A DNA stretch of 64,000 bases from Flavobacteriales bacterium (GCA_027067965.1 JAMOUV010000032.1:1-64000), one strand, 5' to 3'; positions 19,709 to 28,811 are shown, counted from the stretch's first letter. Notes: generated by a model not told the origin, from the letters alone. Made by a program: numbers and translations.

Positions 19709-20080
19709 ATGGAAATCGCACTGATCGCCCACGACGGCAAAAAACCCGAAATGGTGCGTTTTATAATGGAGCATAAGCACATTTTAAAACAAAAAAATAT
19801 CCAATTGATTGCCACCGGGACTACGGGAAAATATATCCAAGAAACGGGACTGAAAGTAAAACGGCTTTTGTCCGGGCCTTTAGGCGGCGACGCCCAAATC
19901 GGCGCCCGAGTGGCCGAAGGAAAAACCAAAATGGTGATTTTCTTCCGCGACCCGCTTGATAAACATCCCCACGAACCCGACATTTCCATGCTCATGCGAC
20001 TATGTGATGTGCATAATGTACCCCTTGCCACCAATCCCGCTACTGCGGAACTATTGTTCAAAAGCATTCTTAATGAATAA
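19709..20080 (+). CDS. mgsA: Methylglyoxal synthase
   Basis: A 123-residue cytoplasmic enzyme that converts dihydroxyacetone phosphate to methylglyoxal and phosphate, a bypass of lower glycolysis. The motifs [17 protein letters not shown] and [12 protein letters not shown] match the family; Asp61 corresponds to the catalytic aspartate. The segment [22 protein letters not shown] closes the active site and is contiguous with the C terminus. The length is slightly shorter than the E. coli protein, which has extra terminal residues. Its 3' end overlaps the HD-domain gene by 8 bp. Confidence 0.95.
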   Translation: MEIALIAHDGKKPEMVRFIMEHKHILKQKNIQLIATGTTGKYIQETGLKVKRLLSGPLGGDAQIGARVAEGKTKMVIFFRDPLDKHPHEPDISMLMRLCDVHNVPLATNPATAELLFKSILNE

Positions 20081-20714
20081 TTGGATTAAACAAGTTGAAA
20101 ACTACGTAACCGAAGAACTCAAAAATGCCGAAGCCGGACACGATATTTGGCATATCAGGCGCGTGGTCAAAAATGCCGAAAAAATAGCCGCTAAAGAAGG
20201 AGGAAACAAATTGGTCATTATGCTTGCCGCATGGCTACACGACATAGCCGATGCCAAATTCCACAACGGTGATGAAGACTTGGCTCCGCAAAAGGCCACC
20301 GCTTTTTTAAAATCGATAGGCGTGGACGAAAATACCATCTTCCATGTGGAAAATATCGTAAGAAATATCTCTTTCAAAAATCATTTTGATACGGACGGAT
20401 TCGAAAGCATCGAATTGCATATCGTCCGGGATGCCGACCGCTTGGATGCCATCGGAGCCATCGGCGTAGCCCGGGCCTTTCATTTCGGCGGATTCAAAAA
20501 TAACCCTATTTACCTCCCCGACATTCCTTTGCACCAAGGAATTGATAAGGAAACCTATAAAAAATATAACCGGCCCACCATCCAACATTTCTATGATAAA
20601 TTATTAAAAATTCGCGATATGCTCCATACGGAGACCGCGCGTAAAATGGCCGAGGAAAGACACCGTTTCCTGGAATTGTTTCTCGACCGATTTTTTAAAG
20701 AATGGGATGTGTGA
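20073..20714 (+). CDS. HD-domain phosphohydrolase
   Basis: A 213-residue cytoplasmic HD-superfamily protein. Metal-binding residues are visible in order: H in [11 protein letters not shown] (about residue 22), HD in [10 protein letters not shown] (about 55-56), and D in [12 protein letters not shown]. This pattern resembles the YedJ/YpgQ-type phosphohydrolases, some of which act on nucleotides. The ATG at 20073 was chosen because the frame upstream overlaps mgsA and has no domain sequence. Substrate unknown. Confidence 0.85.
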   Translation: MNNWIKQVENYVTEELKNAEAGHDIWHIRRVVKNAEKIAAKEGGNKLVIMLAAWLHDIADAKFHNGDEDLAPQKATAFLKSIGVDENTIFHVENIVRNISFKNHFDTDGFESIELHIVRDADRLDAIGAIGVARAFHFGGFKNNPIYLPDIPLHQGIDKETYKKYNRPTIQHFYDKLLKIRDMLHTETARKMAEERHRFLELFLDRFFKEWDV

Positions 20715-20809
20715 ATAGGTGAGTTTGAGTTTGACTTTAACTTTAACTTTTTTGGAAAAAGTATTGTCTCCAATCCTAAGTATAAGATTCTTACGTCGCT
20801 TTGCTCCTC

Positions 20810-20845
20810 AGAATGACAGATGCTCAGAAATCTTTTTGTCATTCT
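20810..20845. repeat. Inverted repeat within a repeat-like intergenic element
   Basis: AGAATGACA at 20810-20818 is the exact reverse complement of TGTCATTCT at 20837-20845, separated by 18 nt. Segments of the CAGAATGACA kind are frequent in dispersed intergenic repeats of many bacteria. The arms could form a hairpin in RNA or DNA. Confidence 0.6.
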
Positions 20846-20915
20846 CTGTAAGAGTCTTCGATCGTAGGTCGATACGACTCACCCATCGGGTTTGAGAAGC
20901 GCAGCGACGCCGTGT

Positions 20916-20928
20916 CCGCCTCAGGCGG
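20916..20928. repeat. GC-rich hairpin CCGCC-TCA-GGCGG
   Basis: A 5-bp perfect GC stem with a 3-nt loop, in sharp contrast to the AT-rich surroundings. There is no T-run after it on the plus strand, so it is unlikely to be a normal terminator. Confidence 0.55.
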
Positions 20929-21092
20929 GAGGGATCTCTTTCTTGGACTTTAACCTTGATTTAACCTTAACTGTTTTAAATCTGAAATCTAAAATCGTTA
21001 ATCTCCAATCGTTAATCCAAACCGTTCGGACACGAATTGACAAAAAAATACAATTAACGCGTCATTCCCGCAAACTAATAAGCGCTTTTTAG

Positions 21093-21100
21093 TATCTTTG
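21093..21100 (+). promoter_or_regulatory. -7 promoter element of rpe
   Basis: TATCTTTG matches TAnnTTTG and lies 18 nt before the rpe ATG at 21119. No convincing -33 element is visible. Confidence 0.5.
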
Positions 21101-21118
21101 TTTTTATAAACGGATTTT

Positions 21119-21775
21119 ATGAATCATTCACCCATTGTAGCCCCGTCCGTATTGTCGGCGGATTTTTCCTGTCTGAAAAACGCAGTGGAACTCATCAACG
21201 AAAGTCAAGCCCAATGGATTCATTGGGATGTGATGGACGGACGATTCGTACCGAATCTCACGTTCGGAATGCCCGTCATAAATGCCTTGCGCCCCTACTC
21301 CACCAAAGTTTTCGATGTCCATCTAATGATTGAGCAACCGGAAAAATACGTGCAAGAATTTGCCCGTGCCGGCGCGGATATTATTACGGTCCACTACGAA
21401 GCCACTACCCATTTGCACCGGGTGATGCAAAAAGTAAAAAACGAAGGAAAAAAATTCGGTGTAGCCATCAATCCCGCTACGCCCGTGGATTGTCTCCGGG
21501 ATATTATTCCTTACAGCGATTTGGTTCTGATCATGTCGGTTAATCCCGGATTCGGCGGACAATCTTTTATCGACCGCAGTATTGAAAAACTAAAACTCGC
21601 CAAAGAATATATTGCCGGCCTCAATCCGGAATGTGTATTGGAAGTGGACGGTGGCATCAATGAAACGACCGGAAAAATAGCATTGGAAGCAGGCGCCGAT
21701 GTGCTCGTAGCCGGAAGTTATATTTTCGGCCGAAAAAATCCAAAAAAATCCATAGAAACACTTCTGAAATTATGA
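21119..21775 (+). CDS. rpe: Ribulose-phosphate 3-epimerase
   Basis: A 218-residue TIM-barrel enzyme of the pentose phosphate pathway that interconverts ribulose-5-phosphate and xylulose-5-phosphate. Conserved blocks APSVLSADF, HWDVMDGRFVPN, DVHLMIEQP, SVNPGFGGQSF and LEVDGGIN are all present, supplying the metal-binding His and Asp residues and the phosphate grip. The length is normal. The stop codon overlaps the next start by four bases (ATGA). Confidence 0.97.
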   Translation: MNHSPIVAPSVLSADFSCLKNAVELINESQAQWIHWDVMDGRFVPNLTFGMPVINALRPYSTKVFDVHLMIEQPEKYVQEFARAGADIITVHYEATTHLHRVMQKVKNEGKKFGVAINPATPVDCLRDIIPYSDLVLIMSVNPGFGGQSFIDRSIEKLKLAKEYIAGLNPECVLEVDGGINETTGKIALEAGADVLVAGSYIFGRKNPKKSIETLLKL

Positions 21776-23922
21776 AAAAAATTCATTTAATTTTAATTTT
21801 CATAATAATCGGCACATTAATTTCATGTAGTACTAAAAAAACAATCACTTCACCAAAAAACACGAAAATGAAGCAAGAAAATCCTTTAATAACCGGTTTT
21901 AATACCCCGTATGAAACCGTTCCATTTAGTCGCATAAAACCCGAGCACTTCGAACCCGCTATAAAAAAAGCGGTAGAAGACGCAAAAAAAGAAATTGATA
22001 ACATCATTAACAATCCCGAACCGGCCGATTTCGGCAATACCGTCGAAGCACTTGCCTTTTCGGGTATGCATCTTAACCGGCTGCAACAAATACTAAGCAA
22101 CCTGAATTCAGCCGAAACCAACAAAGCACTTCAAGAAGCAGCGGAAAAAATGATGCCGTATATTTCCGATTTTACCAGCGAATTATTGCAAAATGAAAAA
22201 CTTTTTGAAAGAATAGAACAAGTTTATCAACAAAAAGATAAATTGCAACTCAACGACGAACAAAACATGCTGCTGGAAAAAACCTATAAAAATTTTATCA
22301 GAAGCGGCGCACGGTTAAACAAAAAAGACAAAAAGGAACTTAAAGATATCAACCGCAAGCTCACCGAGTTGAGTTTAAAATTTACCAAAAATCTTCTTCA
22401 CGATACCAATGAATACTATTTACATATTACCGATTCCGCCCGGCTGAAAGGATTGCCGAAACGAAATATTCAGCAGGCCGAAGAAGAAGCCCGAAAGCGC
22501 CAAAAAGAGGGTTGGATTTTCACTTTACATTATCCTTCATACGGGCCTTTCATGAAATATGCAGCCGACCGTTCGCTTCGCGAAAAATTTTACAAACTCT
22601 ACGGCTCGCGCGCATTCAAAGGCGACGAATACGACAATCGTCAAGTAGTATTGGATGAAGTGAATTTACGAAAAAGAAAAGCGAAATTATTGGGCTACGA
22701 CACCTATGCCGATTATGTTTTGGAAGAAAGGATGGCGGAAACTCCGGCCAAAGTGATGGCATTTTTGGATGACCTCTACGGACATGCCAAACCCTATGCC
22801 ACAAAAGAATGGGAAGAATTGAACAAATTGGCCCGTGAAGATAACATAGACACCTTGCAAGCATGGGATGTGGCTTATTATTCCGAAAAATTGAAACAAA
22901 AAAAACTTCAACTGGACGAAGAAAAATTAAAACCGTACTTCCCTTTGGAACAAACCCTCGAGGGCATGTTTGAAGTGGCAAGGAAATTATACGGCATCCG
23001 CTTTGAACCCGCCCCCGAAATAGACGTTTATCATCCCGACGTAAAACCCTATAAAGTATTTGATGAAAAAGATGAATTTCTTGCCGTATTTTACGCCGAT
23101 TTTTTTCCTCGTCCCGGCAAACGGCAAGGCGCATGGATGACATCGTACAAGCCTCAGTATATCAAAGACGGAAAAAACTCCCGCCCTCATATTTCCATTG
23201 TAACCAATTTCAGCAAACCTACCGCCACCGAACCGTCTTTATTGAGCTTTTACGAGGTAAATACATTATTTCACGAATTCGGACATGCACTCCACGGCAT
23301 GTTGTCTCAGGTGACTTATCCCGGACTTTCGGGAACCAATGTGTATTGGGATTTTGTTGAACTTCCGTCACAAATTATGGAAAACTGGACTTACGAACCG
23401 CAAGTATTGGAAATGTTTGCCAAGCATTACCAAACCGGTGAAGCCATTCCTTATGATTATATCGAAAAACTCAAGCGTCAAAAACAATTCCTGGAAGGCA
23501 TGGCTACGCTCCGTCAATTGGGATTCGGCTACTTGGACATGGCGTGGCATTATCGATATCCCGAAGGATACGAAAATATCGTCTCCTATGAAAACGCCGC
23601 CCTCGACCCGACCCGTTTCTATGAATATGTGCCGGGCACATTGGTATCCACCTCCTTTGGACATCTGTTTTCCGGCGGTTATGCCGCGGGATATTATTCC
23701 TACAAATGGGCAGAATTACTGGATGCGGACGCATTTTCCATATTCAAAAAAAATGGTATATTTGATAAACAAACCGCCCGAAAGTTTAGAAAATTACTGG
23801 AACAAGGCGGCAGCAAACATCCGATGGAACTTTACAAAGAATTTGCCGGACGCCCGCCCCAATTGGATGCCTTATTGGAAAGAGCAGGTTTCAAATCCGT
23901 GAACGAAGGTGACAAAAAATAG
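21772..23922 (+). CDS. M3-family metallopeptidase (peptidyl-dipeptidase Dcp-like) lipoprotein
   Basis: A 716-residue zinc peptidase of family M3, which trims oligopeptides. The N terminus is a lipoprotein signal peptide with cysteine in TLISCSTKK (about residue 20), so it should be anchored in the envelope and act in the periplasm. The catalytic motif HEFGH is at residues 501-505, with the third zinc ligand in FVELPSQIMENW about 25 residues later. The N-terminal half is the helical M3 domain. Length and layout match Dcp-type rather than the shorter oligopeptidase F type. It is coupled to rpe upstream by a 4-bp overlap. Confidence 0.93.
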   Translation: MKKIHLILIFIIIGTLISCSTKKTITSPKNTKMKQENPLITGFNTPYETVPFSRIKPEHFEPAIKKAVEDAKKEIDNIINNPEPADFGNTVEALAFSGMHLNRLQQILSNLNSAETNKALQEAAEKMMPYISDFTSELLQNEKLFERIEQVYQQKDKLQLNDEQNMLLEKTYKNFIRSGARLNKKDKKELKDINRKLTELSLKFTKNLLHDTNEYYLHITDSARLKGLPKRNIQQAEEEARKRQKEGWIFTLHYPSYGPFMKYAADRSLREKFYKLYGSRAFKGDEYDNRQVVLDEVNLRKRKAKLLGYDTYADYVLEERMAETPAKVMAFLDDLYGHAKPYATKEWEELNKLAREDNIDTLQAWDVAYYSEKLKQKKLQLDEEKLKPYFPLEQTLEGMFEVARKLYGIRFEPAPEIDVYHPDVKPYKVFDEKDEFLAVFYADFFPRPGKRQGAWMTSYKPQYIKDGKNSRPHISIVTNFSKPTATEPSLLSFYEVNTLFHEFGHALHGMLSQVTYPGLSGTNVYWDFVELPSQIMENWTYEPQVLEMFAKHYQTGEAIPYDYIEKLKRQKQFLEGMATLRQLGFGYLDMAWHYRYPEGYENIVSYENAALDPTRFYEYVPGTLVSTSFGHLFSGGYAAGYYSYKWAELLDADAFSIFKKNGIFDKQTARKFRKLLEQGGSKHPMELYKEFAGRPPQLDALLERAGFKSVNEGDKK

Positions 23923-24448
23923 CATACATTCGGTGTTTCGTACCGGTTACATGATTCAAATCGGAATTACGCTTGCGGGATTCCTGGCGGGTGCTTTATA
24001 TTTTCTTTTCTCCGATGAATTTAAGCACTACGGCAAGTATATTTCAATTTTTCTTATTATTTTTGGCTTGTTAAGTGTATATTATTTATTCCTCCAATAT
24101 TTAATTAAAATTAATGTGGATGACCGGGGCATTCATTTTAAGCACATCATGAAAAACCGACAGACCTACATACCGTACGAACAAATCAAGAAAATTCATT
24201 TGGACACGTTTCAAATCGAAAACCTAAACGGTCCCCTCACCGAAGCCATACCCGAAGTTAATATCGAAACTTCGGATAATCAAAATTTTATTATTTCATC
24301 GGGAATTTATGCCAATTTTCACCATCTTATTTTAAAAATTCTCGAAAATTATAACCGGCTTCAAGACCAACGCATCGAAGAATTAGCAAAAAAAATATTA
24401 ACCTTACATCTGAAAAACCATGAAAGAAGAAAAAAAGCAAAACATTAA
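23909..24448 (+). CDS. Small membrane protein with PH-like cytoplasmic domain, unknown function
   Basis: A 179-residue protein that I do not recognise as a named family. Two membrane segments lie near the N terminus (about residues 17-36 and 43-64). A soluble domain of alternating strands follows, resembling bacterial PH-like domains (INVDDRGIHFKH and YIPYEQIKKIHLD are typical), with a helical charged tail. The GTG at 23909 overlaps the M3 stop by 14 bp; an ATG at 23951 would give a protein shorter by 14 residues. It also overlaps the DUF493 gene by 29 bp, so it is part of the same transcription unit. Confidence 0.65.
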   Translation: MTKNSIHSVFRTGYMIQIGITLAGFLAGALYFLFSDEFKHYGKYISIFLIIFGLLSVYYLFLQYLIKINVDDRGIHFKHIMKNRQTYIPYEQIKKIHLDTFQIENLNGPLTEAIPEVNIETSDNQNFIISSGIYANFHHLILKILENYNRLQDQRIEELAKKILTLHLKNHERRKKAKH

Positions 24449-24728
24449 TCCGCAAAGCAAAGAAGAATTTTATAAGCGGCTGGAAGAAGAATTGAACAAA
24501 AATCACGAATGGCCCACCAAATATATGTACAAATTCATCATTCCCAATGATGAACAAAAGATTGAAGAAGTCAAAAATCGCTTCGAAAAACCTCATGAAT
24601 TCCGGAAAAATTATTCCAGAAACGCCAAATACGTTTCGCTAACTTTTATTGCCGAAGAAAATAGCCCCGAAGATATCATCAACCAATACAAAAAGATGGA
24701 AGATATCGAAGGGCTGATTACCATATAA
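24420..24728 (+). CDS. DUF493 family protein
   Basis: A 102-residue protein of the DUF493 (YbeD-like) family, an ACT-like ferredoxin fold. The segments KYMYKFIIPNDEQKI, NYSRNAKYVSLTF and EDIINQYKKMEDIEGLI match the family pattern. Function is unknown; regulatory roles have been suggested for the family. It sits directly before the DUF4290 gene and murA, a gene order I recall from other Flavobacteriales. Confidence 0.85.
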   Translation: MKEEKKQNINPQSKEEFYKRLEEELNKNHEWPTKYMYKFIIPNDEQKIEEVKNRFEKPHEFRKNYSRNAKYVSLTFIAEENSPEDIINQYKKMEDIEGLITI

Positions 24729-24747
24729 ACGAAGAAATTAAATTGCT

Positions 24748-25452
24748 ATGACAAATGAAGTGAAATCCTTAACGCAGGAAGAAAAAAAGAAGTTCCGGGA
24801 AATTGTAATGCCCATGCTCCCCGAACAATACAGAGAACAGAGTTTACAATTGATCTACAATACCGACTTGGAACCATTGGCCATTCCCGAATACGGCCGT
24901 GTTATCCACACCATGGCACGCAATCTTAAATCCATTGAAGATAAAACCTTACGCAATGAAATGGCGCGTGTGATTGTGGATATGATGGGACGAAAAAGCC
25001 CGCATTTACGCGATGTGGAGGATTTTCAACACAAACTTTGGGACCATCTTTTCATAATGGCCGGATTCGATTTGGACATCGATTCGCCTTTCCCCAAACC
25101 CACGCAAGAATCGGTAAAATTCAAACCCACTCCGCTCGATTATCCGCAAAAAGGTTATAAATACCGTTTTTACGGTCAAATTATTCATAAACTTATCGAA
25201 GTGGCCACCCAATGGGAAGACAGCGAACTGAAAGACCTCTTAATCAAAGTGATAGCCAATCATATGAAAAAAAATTATTTGAATTGGAACAAAGATAATG
25301 TGGACGACGAAGTTATTTTTAATCACCTGTACGAATTATCGGGCGGCCGAATCAAATTAAACAAAGAAGAAAACGAACTGTTAAGCCGCGAACAATTGGT
25401 CAGAAAAAAACGCTATCACCATAAAAATCACAAGAAAAATTACAGAAAATAA
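24748..25452 (+). CDS. DUF4290 family protein
   Basis: A 234-residue cytoplasmic protein of the Bacteroidota-specific DUF4290 family. Recognisable blocks are LIYNTDLEPLAIPEYGR near residue 40, MGRKSPHLRDVEDFQHKLWD near 95 and KPTPLDYPQKGYKYRFYG near 140. The last 20 residues are rich in His, Lys and Arg, suggesting nucleic acid or other polyanion binding (inference). Its stop overlaps the murA start by one base, so the two are translationally linked; the role is unknown. Confidence 0.88.
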   Translation: MTNEVKSLTQEEKKKFREIVMPMLPEQYREQSLQLIYNTDLEPLAIPEYGRVIHTMARNLKSIEDKTLRNEMARVIVDMMGRKSPHLRDVEDFQHKLWDHLFIMAGFDLDIDSPFPKPTQESVKFKPTPLDYPQKGYKYRFYGQIIHKLIEVATQWEDSELKDLLIKVIANHMKKNYLNWNKDNVDDEVIFNHLYELSGGRIKLNKEENELLSREQLVRKKRYHHKNHKKNYRK

Positions 25453-26759
25453 TGGGTAGTTTTATCATTCACGGCGGAAAACGACTCCACGGAACCATCA
25501 AACCACAAGGCGCCAAAAACGAAGTGCTTCAAATTATCAGTGCCGTTTTGCTCACCGGTGACGAAGTAACTATTAAAAACGTGCCCGATATTGTGGATGT
25601 AAACCGCCTGATTGACATTCTGCAAAATCTGGGCGTCAAAGTGCAGCGAAAAGAAAAAGGTGTTTTCACTTTTCAAGCCGACGAAATAAACTTGGATTAC
25701 CTCACCGATCCGACCTACAAGAAAGATGCCGCCAAAATACGCGGTTCGGTGATGATACTAGGACCGCTTTTGGCCCGCTTCGGAAAGGCCTACTTACCCA
25801 AACCCGGCGGCGATAAAATCGGACGGCGAAGATTGGATACCCATTTTGAAGGATTCATGAAATTAGGCGCCAAATTTCGCTTCAATCCCGAAGAAGAATT
25901 TTACGGTGTGGAAGCCGATAAACTTCAAGGCGCTTACATCCTGTTGCCCGAAGCATCGGTTACGGGAACAGCCAATATATTGATGGCCTCGGTCTTGGCC
26001 GAAGGCGAAACCACCATCTACAATGCCGCCTGCGAACCCTATATCCAACAATTGGCTAAAATGCTCAACAGGATGGGTGCCCGAATAGAAGGCATCGGAT
26101 CCAATATGCTAAAAGTCAAAGGTGTTAAGGAATTACACGGCACGGAACATAGCGTTTTGCCGGATATGATCGAAATCGGGAGTTGGATCGGGCTGGCCGC
26201 CATGACCCGTTCCGGCATCACCATCAAAGACGTACATGCCGAATCTTTGGGCCAAATTCCCGCCGTTTTTAGAAAAATGGGGATTGAATTCGAAATAAAA
26301 AACGATGACATCATCATTCCCGGACAAGAGCATTATGAAATTTCCAAATTTATCGACGGTTCGTTTCTGACCGTGTATGACGCACCTTGGCCCGGATTTC
26401 CGCCCGATTTAATCAGCATAGTTTTGGTAACCGCCACCCAAGCCCGCGGCAATTTATTGGTGCACCAAAAAATGTTTGAAAGCCGGTTGTTTTTCGTGGA
26501 CCGGCTCATCGATATGGGTGCACAAATCGTGCTTTGCGACCCCCACCGGGCGACTGTAGTCGGAATGGATTTCGAATCGCCGTTGCGGGGCATCACCATG
26601 GTTTCGCCCGATATCCGTGCGGGAATTTCCTTGCTTATTGCCGCTTTGAGTGCCGAAGGCAAGAGCGTCATTCATAATATCGAACAAATCGATCGAGGTT
26701 ACGAAAAAATAGATGAAAAATTACGTGCGCTCGGTGCGGATATTATTCGATCGGATTAG
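25452..26759 (+). CDS. murA: UDP-N-acetylglucosamine 1-carboxyvinyltransferase MurA
   Basis: A 435-residue enzyme for the first committed step of peptidoglycan synthesis, the transfer of enolpyruvate from PEP to UDP-GlcNAc. The family N terminus with QGAKNEVLQI and the two-domain inside-out barrel length are normal. The active-site loop reads PKPGGDKIGRRR: Asp121 occupies the position of the cysteine (Cys115 in E. coli) that fosfomycin alkylates. Asp at this position is known in naturally fosfomycin-insensitive MurA proteins, so this enzyme is predicted to be insensitive. The 3' end overlaps the convergent arsC gene by 17 bp. Confidence 0.96.
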   Translation: MGSFIIHGGKRLHGTIKPQGAKNEVLQIISAVLLTGDEVTIKNVPDIVDVNRLIDILQNLGVKVQRKEKGVFTFQADEINLDYLTDPTYKKDAAKIRGSVMILGPLLARFGKAYLPKPGGDKIGRRRLDTHFEGFMKLGAKFRFNPEEEFYGVEADKLQGAYILLPEASVTGTANILMASVLAEGETTIYNAACEPYIQQLAKMLNRMGARIEGIGSNMLKVKGVKELHGTEHSVLPDMIEIGSWIGLAAMTRSGITIKDVHAESLGQIPAVFRKMGIEFEIKNDDIIIPGQEHYEISKFIDGSFLTVYDAPWPGFPPDLISIVLVTATQARGNLLVHQKMFESRLFFVDRLIDMGAQIVLCDPHRATVVGMDFESPLRGITMVSPDIRAGISLLIAALSAEGKSVIHNIEQIDRGYEKIDEKLRALGADIIRSD

Positions 26760-27168
26760 TAAAATTTTTGACAAAGTTCTCAATTTCGTCCCTGATTCGT
26801 CTATAGACCCGTATCTTTTCATCATACGTACCGGTGGCTTGGGCCGGATCTTCAAACCCGCGGTGAAGCCGGTAACGGACATCACCTGTAAAAACGGGAC
26901 AAATTTCATTTGCTTCGTCGCATACGGTTAATACGATATCAAAAGAGCGATTCAGGTATTTATCAACCGGCTCGGGAACCTGCGAACTTATATCGATACC
27001 CCGTTCGCGCATCACTTCAACTGCCAACGGATTTATTTTTTCCTCCGCTTTGGTACCGGCAGAAAAAATTTTCCAATGGGGAAAATAATAACGAAAAAAA
27101 CCTTCGGTCATTTGACTCCTGCAAGTATTGCCCGTGCATAAGACCAATATATTTACTTCTTTTTTCAT
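26743..27168 (-). CDS. arsC: Arsenate reductase, LMW-phosphatase type (ArsC)
   Basis: A 141-residue enzyme of the low-molecular-weight tyrosine phosphatase fold. The P-loop is CTGNTCRSQM (Cys11, Cys16) and the pair Cys83/Cys90 in TVCDEANEIC matches the redox cysteines of thioredoxin-coupled arsenate reductases, which reduce arsenate to arsenite. An Asp-Pro (EDPAQA) general acid follows. No arsenite pump or ArsR regulator is adjacent, so a complete resistance operon is not shown. Its start overlaps the stop of the upstream CarboxypepD_reg gene by 4 bp. Confidence 0.88.
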   Translation of the reverse strand: MKKEVNILVLCTGNTCRSQMTEGFFRYYFPHWKIFSAGTKAEEKINPLAVEVMRERGIDISSQVPEPVDKYLNRSFDIVLTVCDEANEICPVFTGDVRYRLHRGFEDPAQATGTYDEKIRVYRRIRDEIENFVKNFTNPIE

Positions 27169-27938
27169 TCGGATTGTTTAATGAGAACACGATGTTTTTC
27201 ATAGCAACTTCGTAATGCTTCCAAAATTTGAAAGTCACTGGCATTCAACAGAAAATCTTTATCATATTCACAGAGTTCCAATATCCTGTAAACTTGTTCG
27301 GGCGGAATGTCCAACAGGTCCGAAATAATTTTTCTATCGAAACGCGAATTCAAAATCCGGATAAGTTCATCGTCCTGTTCCATTTTCCTCAATTTTCGTA
27401 AATCCTTTCCATGCGCACTAAACAGATTATACAGCATGCCCACCGGATCCATGATGGTTCGCAAATCTTGATTTATTCGGGTAAGTAAATCGGGTACGGT
27501 GTCACCGAAATAAAATTTGATTTTCAAATCGATTTTTTGCTTTTTCCTTACGGGAATCAAACGCAAATCCGTTTTTAAAATTCCCGTTAAACGATTTCCG
27601 GTAATAAGCACCTCCTGTAGAGAAACCGGTTGTTCGACCAAATAAATTTCATGAATTTTATCAAAATCACCGGGACGAACAGCAAGTTTATAATTTTTAA
27701 ACCCTAAATAACTAATAATCAAAGTATCGCCCACCGAAGCGGGAATTTCAAAATAACCCGTAGAATTGGTAATCCTGCCGCTAAATGAAGTTTTATTCAA
27801 TACATTGGCCGAAACCAATGGCGTTTTATCTTTTTGATTATATACCAGCCCTTTAATCATACCACGTTCCTGACTCCATAGCACGGAAAAAGATAAAATA
27901 AAAAATGTTATGAGAATAAGTTTTTTAATAGCAAACAA
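27165..27938 (-). CDS. Exported protein with carboxypeptidase regulatory-like domain
   Basis: A 257-residue exported protein with a signal peptide (about residues 1-22, ending WSQ). It has one CarboxypepD_reg-like beta domain (about 25-110) with the pattern IKGLVYNQKDKTPLVSANV and GYFEIPASVGDTLIISYLG, as in TonB-receptor N termini. The C-terminal 140 residues are helical and not recognised. It probably works in the periplasm or at the outer membrane. It lies between a ZIP transporter and arsC in one minus-strand operon, which may hint at a metal-related setting, but nothing in the protein itself shows this. Confidence 0.7.
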   Translation of the reverse strand: MFAIKKLILITFFILSFSVLWSQERGMIKGLVYNQKDKTPLVSANVLNKTSFSGRITNSTGYFEIPASVGDTLIISYLGFKNYKLAVRPGDFDKIHEIYLVEQPVSLQEVLITGNRLTGILKTDLRLIPVRKKQKIDLKIKFYFGDTVPDLLTRINQDLRTIMDPVGMLYNLFSAHGKDLRKLRKMEQDDELIRILNSRFDRKIISDLLDIPPEQVYRILELCEYDKDFLLNASDFQILEALRSCYEKHRVLIKQSE

Positions 27939-27961
27939 ATTTTTTACAAAAAAACGAAAAA

Positions 27962-28726
27962 TTATATAAAATATTGAATGATTAGCATAATGATAATTGA
28001 TAAACTTACCAAAGTAGCCGCCTTTTTATGGCCGATATATTCTCCGGCCTCGGGCGAAACATCCGAAAATATTAACCATATCATAGCACCGGCAGCCACT
28101 CCCAATCCGACAGGCACATAAGGTTTGAAAGTATCGACGAACAAAAAAGCGGGCACCGCCATAACCGGTTGCGGTAGCGATGTAAAAATGGACCAAAAGG
28201 CCGCTTTTTTCCATGATAATCCTCGCGAAACCAACACTGCACTTATGGCTAGACCTTCCGGAATATTATGAATGGCAATGGCTATGGACATCATAATTCC
28301 GAATTTAACCGTTCCGCCGAAAGATGCTCCTATCCCGATTCCTTCAGCCACGGAATGAAAAGTCATAATCACCACAATCAATAACGATTTGCGCCAATCA
28401 AGTCCCAGATAAGTCAAGCCGACCGCCAATTCATCCTCCTCCAATTTTAATCTTTTTTTTCGCATACGGTCCAATATCCAATCGGTAACCACAATAAAAA
28501 TAACACCCAGTAAAAAACCGAGAATCATTTTTGATTTACTATATTCCACCGCTTCAAAAAGTAAGCCAAATGACGCGCCCATCATCAAACCGGCCGCAAT
28601 GGCGTTTGATATTCCTAATACTTTCGGTGTGATTTTTCTGATAAAAATAAACGGAAGAGCCCCTAAACCGGTTGTTAACGCAGACAATAAACCATAAAAT
28701 ATTACTAAAATCAATTTATCCTCCAT
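27962..28726 (-). CDS. ZIP-family metal transporter
   Basis: A 254-residue inner-membrane protein with about eight membrane segments. The metal-binding signatures HSVAEGIGIG (TM4) and HNIPEGLAIS (TM5) are typical of ZIP transporters for zinc and related divalent cations. A charged cytoplasmic loop (RKKRLKLEEDE) separates the two halves. It is the first gene of a minus-strand operon with the CarboxypepD_reg protein and arsC and has a TATCTTTG -7 element 15 nt before the start. Confidence 0.9.
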   Translation of the reverse strand: MEDKLILVIFYGLLSALTTGLGALPFIFIRKITPKVLGISNAIAAGLMMGASFGLLFEAVEYSKSKMILGFLLGVIFIVVTDWILDRMRKKRLKLEEDELAVGLTYLGLDWRKSLLIVVIMTFHSVAEGIGIGASFGGTVKFGIMMSIAIAIHNIPEGLAISAVLVSRGLSWKKAAFWSIFTSLPQPVMAVPAFLFVDTFKPYVPVGLGVAAGAMIWLIFSDVSPEAGEYIGHKKAATLVSLSIIIMLIIQYFI

Positions 28727-28741
28727 TCACTAATTTTTTAA

Positions 28742-28749
28742 CAAAGATA
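28742..28749 (-). promoter_or_regulatory. -7 promoter element of the ZIP transporter operon
   Basis: On the minus strand this reads TATCTTTG, matching TAnnTTTG, 15 nt before the transporter ATG. The divergent kinase promoter lies about 60 nt away. Confidence 0.5.
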
Positions 28750-28811
28750 CATTTATTACGGCTATAGATTAAAAAAATAAAATTTTTTTAGGTGATTAAA
28801 CCAAAAAAAAC

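Larger units (their letters stand above)
20715..21118. other. 404-nt intergenic region with dispersed-repeat-like sequence
   Basis: No gene is supported. The left part carries TTTGACTTTAACTTTAAC-type low-complexity DNA. Then comes a segment with the inverted repeat AGAATGACA (20810-20818) / TGTCATTCT (20837-20845), and a CCGCC-TCA-GGCGG hairpin (20916-20928). More low-complexity DNA (TTAACCTTAAC, AATCTGAAATCTAAAATC) follows. The style resembles multi-copy intergenic repeats of Bacteroidota. The last 30 nt include the rpe promoter element. Confidence 0.6.

Noticed and set aside
22616-23143. 175-codon minus-strand frame inside the M3 peptidase gene
   Set aside because: It lies wholly opposite a well-supported peptidase gene and shows no domain or start context.
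23339-23902. 187-codon plus-strand frame overlapping the M3 peptidase gene in another frame
   Set aside because: The peptidase frame holds the third zinc ligand and C terminus here; the alternative product has no recognisable family features.
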